Source: Clostridiaceae bacterium
GTDB lineage: Bacteria; Bacillota; Clostridia; Monoglobales; Firm-18
Assembly: GCA_012511915.1 (NCBI GenBank)
Contig: JAAZFB010000003.1
Span: 1 to 6,164 of the forward strand
Reading direction: 5' to 3'
DNA: 6,164 nt
This document shows, in pieces, positions 1 to 4,753 of the stretch (the stretch's first letter is position 1; every line of letters begins with the position of its first letter). The position numbers and the translations under genes are program-made. The notes beneath the pieces were generated by a model. It was given only the letters and a program-made list of their open reading frames with translations, had not been told where the DNA came from and searched no databases.

Positions 1-172
1 AGATGATTTTTTGCTGAGCAAGGCATGGGTTCTTTTGAATGCTTTTTGCATTCAAAACGGTTCCATAACGATGCTCAGTGGAAAATCAGCCGAAAAGATT
101 GCGCTATATTTGATTGAATTTAGTATCATTTGCGTTAGAAAAATTTCATTAATTGCAAATTAGTATGAATAA
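1..172. other. No convincing gene; leader or intergenic DNA left of a TPP riboswitch
   Basis: On the minus strand this is the DNA immediately downstream of the riboswitch terminator, where the start of the TPP-controlled gene would be expected. No minus-strand start with a good ribosome binding site and a long open frame is visible. The best minus-strand frame is an ATG at 51-49 that stays open to the edge for 17 codons (MQKAFKRTHALL...), but its upstream Shine-Dalgarno match is poor. On the plus strand, frame 2 is open from the left edge to a TAG at 161-163 (residues such as ITMLSGKSAEKIALYLIEF), without a start in view and resembling no family I recognise. The controlled gene therefore probably begins beyond the left edge, and this stretch is a long leader or carries an inserted small element. 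Confidence 0.5.
14..78. repeat. Three-tier imperfect inverted repeat (hairpin-forming element)
   Basis: Three nested complementary segments are seen. The outer arms are CTGAGCA (14-20) and TGCTCAG (72-78). The middle arms are ATGG (25-28) and CCAT (63-66). The inner arms are TTTTGAATGC (33-42) and GCATTCAAAA (48-57), a perfect 10-bp stem around a five-T loop. No T-tract follows on either strand, so this is not an ordinary intrinsic terminator. It could be a structured leader RNA downstream of the riboswitch, or a small dispersed or MITE-like repeat. The inverted repeat is directly seen; its function is unknown. Confidence 0.6.
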
Positions 173-204
173 CAAAAAACCATATGCGGATAAAATGCAT
201 ATGG
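173..204 (-). terminator. Intrinsic terminator of the TPP riboswitch expression platform
   Basis: Read on the minus strand, CCATATGC (204-197), a 9-nt loop, and GCATATGG (187-180) form an 8-bp perfect stem, followed at once by a run of six T (179-174 region). This is a canonical rho-independent terminator. It lies about 15 nt downstream of the conserved 3' end of the TPP aptamer. That placement makes it the regulated terminator: formed when TPP is bound, disfavoured when it is not. Part of its loop and 3' arm (193-187) is complementary to the conserved aptamer segment at 241-235, which supplies a plausible antiterminator. Confidence 0.88.
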
Positions 205-218
205 TGTAATAAACGTAT

Positions 219-302
219 TATCCCTACGCCGGCATTATCCGTATCAGGTCAATGGGTCGAAGAATTGTTTCTTCCTCTCAGCCTCTATTTTTTGGCTCCC
301 CG
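219..302 (-). ncRNA. TPP riboswitch (THI-box aptamer)
   Basis: The minus strand carries the conserved THI-box blocks in order: CGGGGAGCC (302-294), GGCTGAGAGG (283-274), GACCCATTGACCTGATA (about 257-242), and CGGATAATGCCGGCGTAGGGA (241-221). These match the family consensus for the GGGG-GCC arm, the CTGAGA pyrimidine-sensing helix, and the pyrophosphate-sensing P4/P5 helices with the ACCTGAT, GGATAATGCC and GCGTAGGGA motifs. The helix between the CTGAGAGG and ACCC blocks is short (GAAGAAACAATTCTTC, with the stem GAAGAA/TTCTTC). The element sits directly after a strong promoter and before an intrinsic terminator, so it should attenuate transcription of a thiamin biosynthesis, salvage or transport gene when TPP is plentiful. 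That gene is not in the window. The aptamer identification is very secure; the target is unknown. Confidence 0.96.
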
Positions 303-319
303 TTTTTTTGTTTGTAGAT

Positions 320-348
320 ATGATATCACAAAAGCTTTCACTTGTCAA
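320..348 (-). promoter_or_regulatory. Sigma-A promoter for the TPP-riboswitch transcript
   Basis: The minus strand reads TTGACA (348-343), a 17-nt spacer, then TATCAT (325-320), a perfect -35 and a 4/6 -10 at ideal spacing. A start about 7 nt further (near 313) would place the first conserved aptamer block roughly 10 nt into the transcript. The fit between promoter and riboswitch supports both calls. The promoter lies 50 bp past the cwlD stop, so the riboswitch gene has its own promoter even if some cwlD read-through occurs. Confidence 0.85.
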
Positions 349-362
349 ATCTGTTTTTGTGC

Positions 363-388
363 AAAAACCCGCAAAAAACCCGCAAAAA
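363..388. other. Phased A-tracts (likely curved DNA) upstream of the riboswitch promoter
   Basis: Three A-runs of 5, 6 and 5 bases occupy 363-367, 373-378 and 384-388, each within a near-repeat of GCAAAAACC. Their centres are about 10.5 bp apart, the helical repeat, which is the classical arrangement for intrinsic bending. They lie just beyond the -35 of the TPP-riboswitch promoter, at roughly -50 to -75 from the inferred start, and between that promoter and the cwlD stop codon. A role as an upstream activating bend or UP-like element is inferred. The spacing itself is directly visible. Confidence 0.5.
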
Positions 389-399
389 CGTATACCCGA

Positions 400-1110
400 T
401 TATTCGTTTATCCCCATATAATTTTTCACCCCGTTCCATATGCAAGCGGCAACCCGCTTTTGATATTCCTCCTGTTGTAAAAGCAATTCTTCGTCGGGGT
501 TTGATAAAAAGCCGCATTCTACTATAACAGCAGTTTGTTTAGTACCTTTATATATGTACGCCCCGGTCGGAATAGTTTTTGCCTCTCGGGTATTCCCGTC
601 TGCGATACCCTCTATTAAACTTTTTTGAATTAAGGTGGCAAGTTGTTTGCTTTTATCGTTATTGGCATAAAACACTTGCGCCCCCCTGTATTTGCTTTGC
701 TCAAATTTGTTTATGTGTATACTGATATATGCCGCGGCACCCGTTTCGTTTAGCATCCTTTTTCGCACCTCTAAATCAGAACGCTTTTGCACCCTTATCT
801 TTGCGCTTTCGGTAGTATGAAGTGAAATATCCTCTGTACGTGTCATAATGACATTTATGCCGTTTTGCTGTGCAATTTCGCGTAACAAAAGTCCTATTGC
901 AAGGTTAATATTTTTTTCTTCCACGCCCGTTTTGCTTACTGCACCGCTGTCAAGACCGCCATGTCCGGGGTCGATTATTATTGTGTCCGGCAAAACAGGT
1001 GCACTTGCAGGAACCCCAACGGTAAAAGAAACATACGTCATCCACGCTATTAAAAATACTAATATCACAAGTAATATATTGGTCTTTTTAAAAATAACAA
1101 ACAAACCCAT
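400..1110 (-). CDS. cwlD: N-acetylmuramoyl-L-alanine amidase, CwlD type (spore cortex)
   Basis: This is a zinc-dependent Amidase_3 family enzyme that cleaves the bond between muramic acid and L-alanine. CwlD removes peptide side chains from forespore peptidoglycan as the first step towards muramic delta-lactam, the mark recognised by germination lytic enzymes. Numbering from the ATG at 1110 gives 236 residues, close to B. subtilis CwlD (about 237). Residues 1-32 are a short basic stretch (FKKTN) followed by a hydrophobic segment, which looks like a signal anchor or export signal. The catalytic domain runs from about 45 to the end: DPGHGG with zinc ligand H50, GVEEKNINL with ligand E65, SIHIN with ligand H132, and VIVECGFLSNP with catalytic E198. 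The catalytic set is complete. There is no SPOR, LysM or SH3 extension, which favours CwlD over vegetative amidases. The start is uncertain: in-frame TTG (1122) and GTG (1113) also exist, and none has a well-spaced Shine-Dalgarno. No clear terminator follows the stop. Confidence 0.88.
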   Translation of the reverse strand: MGLFVIFKKTNILLVILVFLIAWMTYVSFTVGVPASAPVLPDTIIIDPGHGGLDSGAVSKTGVEEKNINLAIGLLLREIAQQNGINVIMTRTEDISLHTTESAKIRVQKRSDLEVRKRMLNETGAAAYISIHINKFEQSKYRGAQVFYANNDKSKQLATLIQKSLIEGIADGNTREAKTIPTGAYIYKGTKQTAVIVECGFLSNPDEELLLQQEEYQKRVAACIWNGVKNYMGINE

Positions 1111-1164
1111 CACCCCATACAAATATATGAAGCAAATTAAAAAGTTATACGCATTTGTATTTTT

Positions 1165-1193
1165 TTACAAACTAATCACATATATCCCCTCCT
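1165..1193 (-). promoter_or_regulatory. Strong Shine-Dalgarno with start-stop or micro-ORF ahead of cwlD
   Basis: On the minus strand AGGAGGGG (1193-1186) is followed 4 nt later by ATGTGA (1181-1176), an ATG immediately followed by a stop. Overlapping it is GTG ATT AGT TTG TAA (1179-1165), a four-codon frame that is in phase with cwlD. The cwlD frame stays open from just after this TAA to its own start candidates. The best ribosome binding site in the region is thus separated from cwlD by one in-frame stop and about 60 nt. It may be a leader that feeds re-initiation, or an N-terminus interrupted by a mutation or sequence error. Confidence 0.45.
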
Positions 1194-1232
1194 GACATAT
1201 TATAATATTGAAATCTGTATATTTTTGGGGTG

Positions 1233-1260
1233 TTGAACACTTATCTCATTAGTTTATATT
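1233..1260 (+). promoter_or_regulatory. Candidate promoter of the cysteine-rich protein gene
   Basis: TTGAAC (1233-1238), a 16-nt spacer and TATATT (1255-1260) give a reasonable sigma-A-like promoter about 45 bp ahead of the start codon. It is flanked by GGGGTG (1227-1232) and CACCCC (1262-1267), a 6-bp inverted repeat that could be an operator or a weak hairpin. If the gene is a spore protein, a sporulation sigma factor would be expected instead. I do not see a confident sigma-E, -G or -K match, so this call is tentative. Confidence 0.35.
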
Positions 1261-1304
1261 GCACCCCGCTACAGAAATAGTGCGAATTAATAGGAGGAGT
1301 AAAT

Positions 1305-2117
1305 ATGAAAGAAAATCACGAAGCCTGTGATAATCGGCTTGGGGATTTCAGAGATGGCGTATGCATTCATACCGACCAAGTGTATGATTCTTGTAGGGAG
1401 AGAGATTGCATTGAAGATTTGCGTGTTATATTGACACGATGTGCACAGGAAAAGGTAGACAGGGCAATCAATGTAAAAATCAAAAGCGCGGAAGTTATTT
1501 GGGTTTATACAGATCTTGAACAGGTGCCTTTTAACCGCGGTTTTTTCACGGTTGATATTAAATATTTCTTTAGAATTGTACTTGATGTCTTTACCGGCAT
1601 GGGGAGACCGACAGAAGTTGAGGGGCTTGCTACATTTGATAAAAAAGTTATTCTATTTGGTTCGGAAGGAAATTCAAGGGTGTTTTCATCAAAGCAAGAC
1701 CCGGGAAATCAAGTTCCGGCGTTGTGGAAGAAAAACAACTTGCCTACAGCCATTGTTGAAGTTGTTGACCCAATAGCGCTCAGCGCCAAAGTGGTAGATG
1801 CATGCGAATGCAAATGCTGCGGCGAAGTATCCGGTGTTCCGGATAACATATGCAGGTGTTTCCATGATGATTTAGTATCAGGCGAACAAGAAAAAGTTGT
1901 TTTTGTAACTTTAGGCTTATTCACAATAATTAAGATTGAACGTAATATACAAATTAGGATCCCTGCAATTGATTTCTGTGTACCTACCCGTGAGTGTGTT
2001 GCTGCAACCGAGGAAGAGCCTTGCAGTTTATTTAACACGTTGCGCTTTCCCCTTGACGAATTTTTCCCGCCGCTTAAAAACGAGTTTGAGGACACGGATC
2101 CACGCTGCTGTAAATAA
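1305..2117 (+). CDS. Cysteine-rich conserved clostridial protein, possible spore coat or exosporium component
   Basis: This is a complete 270-residue protein with a strong ribosome binding site (AGGAGGAG, 1292-1299) 5 nt before the ATG. It has 16 cysteines in two clusters: residues 8-46 (including YDSCRERDCIEDLRV) and 167-269 (CECKCC, CRC, CVPTREC, a terminal CC). The middle, 47-166, has none. That middle is rich in beta-strand-like hydrophobic alternation (VPFNRGFFTVDIKYFFRIVLDVF, split here at GF/FTVDI; KKVILFGSEGNSRVFSS), and the C-terminal half repeats the flavour (VVFVTLGLFTIIKIERN). No signal peptide, transmembrane helix or catalytic motif is visible. From memory it resembles a widespread uncharacterised protein of spore-forming clostridia with the DSC...DCLEDLRV and VPFNRGF motifs. 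A structural spore-surface role is inferred from cysteine content and from the divergent cwlD neighbour; no function is demonstrated. Confidence 0.8.
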   Translation: MKENHEACDNRLGDFRDGVCIHTDQVYDSCRERDCIEDLRVILTRCAQEKVDRAINVKIKSAEVIWVYTDLEQVPFNRGFFTVDIKYFFRIVLDVFTGMGRPTEVEGLATFDKKVILFGSEGNSRVFSSKQDPGNQVPALWKKNNLPTAIVEVVDPIALSAKVVDACECKCCGEVSGVPDNICRCFHDDLVSGEQEKVVFVTLGLFTIIKIERNIQIRIPAIDFCVPTRECVAATEEEPCSLFNTLRFPLDEFFPPLKNEFEDTDPRCCK

Positions 2118-2127
2118 TACTATTCAC

Positions 2128-2173
2128 AAAAACAAAAAACTGTATCACAACAGTTCAGTCTGTTGTGATACAG
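2128..2173 (-). terminator. Intrinsic terminator of the rpsO-pnp operon
   Basis: CTGTATCACAACAG (2140-2153) and CTGTTGTGATACAG (2160-2173) form a perfect 14-bp stem with a 6-nt loop. On the minus strand the stem is followed by TTTTTTGTTTTT (2139-2128), an excellent U-tract, so it ends transcripts coming from pnp, whose stop lies 80 bp upstream. On the plus strand the hairpin starts 23 nt after the stop of the cysteine-rich gene, but only a short GTTTT follows some nucleotides later. It may therefore also stop that gene, less efficiently. Between the hairpin and pnp (2174-2253) there is only AT-rich DNA. Confidence 0.92.
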
Positions 2174-2253
2174 CCACGTTTTGATACTAATACTAAATTC
2201 ACATAAAAATATAACCGTATTTATATTTGACTTTTAATTGGATATTAGTACTA

Positions 2254-4335
2254 TTAATCCAGCACGTCTTTTCTGGATAAATTAATTCTGCCCCTGTCGT
2301 CAATTTCTATAATTTTAACCTTTATTTCATCACCGATATTAACAACATCTTCTACCTTTTCCACACGTTTTTTATCAAGTTTTGAAATATGAACAAGCCC
2401 GTCTTTGCCGGGTAAAAATTCTACAAAAGCGCCAAATTGCATAATGCGGACAACCTTGCCGGTATAAACTTCCCCGACTTCCGGTTCTTTTACAATGTTG
2501 TTAATTGTATTGATTGCATTTTCGCCGCCATCTTTATCATATGCCATTATATATACCTTGCCTGTATCGTCGATGTCAATTTTAACACCGGTGTCGGCGA
2601 TTATTTTTTGAATGACCTTGCCGCCTGTACCAATTACATCACGGATTTTTTCAGGGTCTATTTGCATTGTGATTACACGCGGGGCATATTGAGAAAGATC
2701 CGGACGCGAATTTTCTATTGCGCCTTTCATAACCCCATCCAAAATGGAACATCGTGCTTCTTTAGTTTTTTCCAAAGCTTCTTTTATAATTTCATACGTT
2801 AATCCGTCAATTTTGATATCCATTTGAATTGCTGTTATGCCGTTCTTAGTGCCTGCGACTTTAAAATCCATATCCCCGTAAAAATCTTCCAACCCTTGAA
2901 TGTCGAGAATTGTTTTAAAGCTTTCGCCTTCGGTAATAAGCCCTACCGAAATACCGGCAACCGGTGCCTTTATGGGGACACCTGCGTCCATTAGCGCTAG
3001 GGTGCTGCCGCATATGCTGGCTTGAGATGTTGAGCCGTTTGAGGAAAGCACTTCACTTACAAGTCTTATCGCATATGGAAAATCATCTTCGGATGGGATT
3101 ACCGGTTCAAGAGCTTTTTCGGCAAGTGCACCATGCCCGATTTCACGTCTGCCCGGTCCCCTTGATGGACGGGTTTCACCAACACTGAATGAAGGGAAAT
3201 TATAGTGGTGCATATATCGTTTAAATTCATAATCATCCAAGCCATCGAGCTTTTGCACTTCGCCCAGAGCACCAAGCGTTGCAACGGTAAGCACTTGTGT
3301 TTGTCCACGTGCAAACAGTCCCGAACCGTGGGTACGCGAAAACAGCCCGACCTCAGCTGAGAGGGGGCGTATTTCATCAAGTGTTCTGCCGTCCACCCTC
3401 TTGCCATCAAGCAACCATTTGCGGACAATGTTCTTTTGAACTTGGTATAAAATCTCTTCAATGCTCTCTTGGTAGTCTTCATATTTTTCGGCAAGTTGTT
3501 GTTCGAGGTTTTCTTTAACAGCAAGCATATTTGCATCACGGACGTTTTTATCGTCGGTATCAATTGCCTGTTTTATCATATCTGTTGCAACAAGGTTTAC
3601 CTCATTATACAACTGCTCGTTTATACAATGGGCTTCGTATTTCATTTTTTCTTTTTTCCCGACCTTTTGTTCAATCATATTAATGAAATCGCAAAGCCGC
3701 TTTATTTCCTCATGTGCAAACAAAATTGCATTATACATCGTTTCTTCGTCAACTTCGTCAGCGCCGGCCTCTATCATGGTAACACGCTGAGGTGTTCCGG
3801 AAACGGTGAGATTGAGTTTGCTACTATCACGTTGTTCTTGTGTAGGGTTAATAATAAATTTGCCGTCTTCCATACCCACAAAAACGCTCGCAACGGGACC
3901 TTTAAAGGGAATATCCGAAATAGCAATTGCAATGCCGGTTCCTATCATTGCGGCAAATTCAGGTTGATTATCCTGTTCGACGCATAATACCGTTGCAACA
4001 ACGGAAACATCATTACGCAAATCCTTCGGGAAAAGCGGGCGTATCGGTCTGTCTATTACCCTGCTTGTTAAAATGGCTTTTTCTGACGGTCTGCCCTCAC
4101 GTTTTAGAAAACTGCCCGGTATTTTTCCGACAGAGTAGAGCCGTTCCTCATAATCTACACTAAGCGGGAAAAAGTCTATGCCCTCTCTTGGTTTATCAGA
4201 TGCTGTTACGGTAACCAAAACAGCCGTTTCTCCATATCGCACAAGGCATTCTCCGTTTGCCAATTGTGCCATCTTCCCTGTTTCTATTACGAGCTCCCTA
4301 CCTGACAGCTCTGTTTTAAATGTTTGTAATGCCAT
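2254..4335 (-). CDS. pnp: Polyribonucleotide nucleotidyltransferase (PNPase)
   Basis: PNPase is a trimeric phosphorolytic 3'-to-5' exoribonuclease that degrades mRNA and releases nucleoside diphosphates. The protein has 693 residues, near the usual 700-710. Domain order is complete: first RNase PH-like domain (about 10-140, with the RNA-contacting FLKREGRPSE loop), helical linker (about 230-305), second RNase PH-like domain (about 310-545, with SVGETRPSRGPGRREIGHGAL), KH (about 553-612, motif IGTGGK), and S1 (about 618-690, with GKVVRIMQFGAFVEF and GLVHIS). Catalytic D484, D490 and K492 in the EDFYGDMDFKVAG region correspond to E. coli D486, D492 and K494. The C-terminus ends right after S1, without a charged tail. 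It is the second gene of the operon after rpsO, 151 bp downstream. The ATG at 4335 has no good Shine-Dalgarno; the nearest purine run (GGAAAGG) is about 16 nt away, just beyond a possible pseudoknot, so translation may be controlled there. Confidence 0.98.
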   Translation of the reverse strand: MALQTFKTELSGRELVIETGKMAQLANGECLVRYGETAVLVTVTASDKPREGIDFFPLSVDYEERLYSVGKIPGSFLKREGRPSEKAILTSRVIDRPIRPLFPKDLRNDVSVVATVLCVEQDNQPEFAAMIGTGIAIAISDIPFKGPVASVFVGMEDGKFIINPTQEQRDSSKLNLTVSGTPQRVTMIEAGADEVDEETMYNAILFAHEEIKRLCDFINMIEQKVGKKEKMKYEAHCINEQLYNEVNLVATDMIKQAIDTDDKNVRDANMLAVKENLEQQLAEKYEDYQESIEEILYQVQKNIVRKWLLDGKRVDGRTLDEIRPLSAEVGLFSRTHGSGLFARGQTQVLTVATLGALGEVQKLDGLDDYEFKRYMHHYNFPSFSVGETRPSRGPGRREIGHGALAEKALEPVIPSEDDFPYAIRLVSEVLSSNGSTSQASICGSTLALMDAGVPIKAPVAGISVGLITEGESFKTILDIQGLEDFYGDMDFKVAGTKNGITAIQMDIKIDGLTYEIIKEALEKTKEARCSILDGVMKGAIENSRPDLSQYAPRVITMQIDPEKIRDVIGTGGKVIQKIIADTGVKIDIDDTGKVYIMAYDKDGGENAINTINNIVKEPEVGEVYTGKVVRIMQFGAFVEFLPGKDGLVHISKLDKKRVEKVEDVVNIGDEIKVKIIEIDDRGRINLSRKDVLD

Positions 4336-4357
4336 ATAAAATAACCATTAGCCTTTC

Positions 4358-4419
4358 CGGCTCACTTAATTAATATGTTGTTTTAATATTCACACGCTTA
4401 TCGTGAGCCGTATAAGCGT
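4358..4419 (-). promoter_or_regulatory. Possible H-type pseudoknot in the pnp leader
   Basis: On the minus strand ACGCTTAT (4419-4412) and ATAAGCGT (4401-4394) form an 8-bp stem closing a 10-nt loop. The stem can be extended by four pairs, two of them G-U. Eight of the loop bases, CGGCTCAC (4410-4403), are perfectly complementary to GTGAGCCG (4365-4358), 28 nt further on. The two helices can form together as an H-type pseudoknot with one-nucleotide connectors, or as alternatives. The second helix ends 22 nt before the pnp ATG and abuts the only purine-rich stretch. PNPase represses its own synthesis through its leader in E. coli; an analogous role here is inference. Confidence 0.5.
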
Positions 4420-4430
4420 ATAAGTGCATC

Positions 4431-4475
4431 AGACCTGTCCACTAACCCGGCGCGGGTAAATAAGCGGATAGGTCT
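4431..4475 (-). promoter_or_regulatory. rpsO-pnp intergenic stem-loop
   Basis: Outer arms AGACCT and AGGTCT (4431-4436 with 4470-4475) plus TCC/GGA and an inner ACCCG/CGGGT stem (4445-4449 with 4453-4457) around a three-base loop give a long imperfect hairpin. It starts 11 nt after the rpsO stop. No T-run follows on the minus strand, so it is unlikely to be a full terminator, and rpsO and pnp are probably co-transcribed. Such a structure could be an RNA-processing site or could protect the 3' end of a processed rpsO message; that role is inferred. Confidence 0.5.
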
Positions 4476-4486
4476 AATGTTAATGA

Positions 4487-4753
4487 CTAATGTCGCAATC
4501 CAAGTCTTTCTATAATCGTTCTGTATCTGTTAACGTCTTTTTTGATTAAATAGTTTAATAAACCTCTGCGGTGTCCAACCATTTTTAACAGACCTCTTCT
4601 GGAATGGTGGTCTTTTTTATTAACTTTCAAATGTTCGTTTAAATGGTTAATGCGCTGTGTTAAAATAGCTATTTGCACTTCCGGCGAGCCGGTGTCGGTG
4701 TCGTGTACCTTGTATTCACCGATAATTTGTTGTTTTGTTTCCTTTAACATCAT
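4487..4753 (-). CDS. rpsO: 30S ribosomal protein S15
   Basis: S15 is an early-assembling protein of the small subunit that binds the central domain of 16S rRNA and contributes to an inter-subunit bridge. The 88-residue sequence has the whole family signature: DTGSPEVQIAILTQRI (about 20-35), KKDHHSRRGLLKMVGHRRGLL (about 46-66, the rRNA-binding core, split at KMVG), and the C-terminal ERLGLRH. Length is as expected (88-89). Two ATG codons are adjacent (4753-4751 and 4750-4748). The Shine-Dalgarno GGAGGT (4761-4756) is only 2 nt from the first and 5 nt from the second, so the second may be the true start (87 residues). It is first in an operon with pnp, driven by the promoter at 4835-4863 with a leader of about 75 nt. 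S15 represses its own mRNA in several bacteria, but I cannot identify the binding fold in this leader. Confidence 0.98.
   Translation of the reverse strand: MMLKETKQQIIGEYKVHDTDTGSPEVQIAILTQRINHLNEHLKVNKKDHHSRRGLLKMVGHRRGLLNYLIKKDVNRYRTIIERLGLRH

Noticed and set aside
49..51. Minus-strand ATG opening a 17-codon frame to the left edge as the TPP-controlled gene
   Set aside because: The ATG lies within the inverted repeat and has no adequate ribosome binding site; the frame is too short in view to judge, so I did not call a gene.
361..389. The three GCAAAAACC-like units as a CRISPR-like or microsatellite array, or as a cwlD terminator
   Set aside because: Units are only 10-11 bp with no spacers, and the T-runs on the minus strand have no preceding stem; helical phasing (curvature) explains them better.
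184..480. Plus-strand open frame of 98 codons (and another at 342-527)
   Set aside because: They are antisense to the TPP riboswitch, its promoter and the end of cwlD; no ribosome binding site and a composition unlike a real protein.
848..1195. Plus-strand open frame of 115 codons
   Set aside because: It lies opposite the conserved cwlD coding sequence and its leader; residues look like the antisense of the amidase domain, with no start signal.
1199..1204. TATAAT on the minus strand as the -10 of a cwlD promoter
   Set aside because: No -35 at proper spacing (the position reads CAAAAA), and the implied start would fall inside the Shine-Dalgarno sequence at 1186-1193.
1516..1776. Plus-strand frames inside the cysteine-rich gene (also 1936-2184)
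   Set aside because: Out-of-frame shadows of the same gene without start signals; the second even runs through the terminator hairpin.
1709..2095. Minus-strand open frame of 128 codons
   Set aside because: It is antisense to the cysteine-rich protein gene, which has a strong ribosome binding site and coherent protein features.
2227..2254. TTGACT plus TACTAT on the plus strand as a promoter antisense to pnp
   Set aside because: The -10 match is poor, the region is AT-rich enough to yield such hits by chance, and there is no gene for it to serve.
2437..4163. Several open frames within pnp (2437-2802, 2964-3188, 3297-3518, 3469-3987, 3927-4163 on plus; 3099-3563 on minus)
   Set aside because: All overlap the full-length, domain-complete PNPase frame; none shows a recognisable protein or a ribosome binding site.
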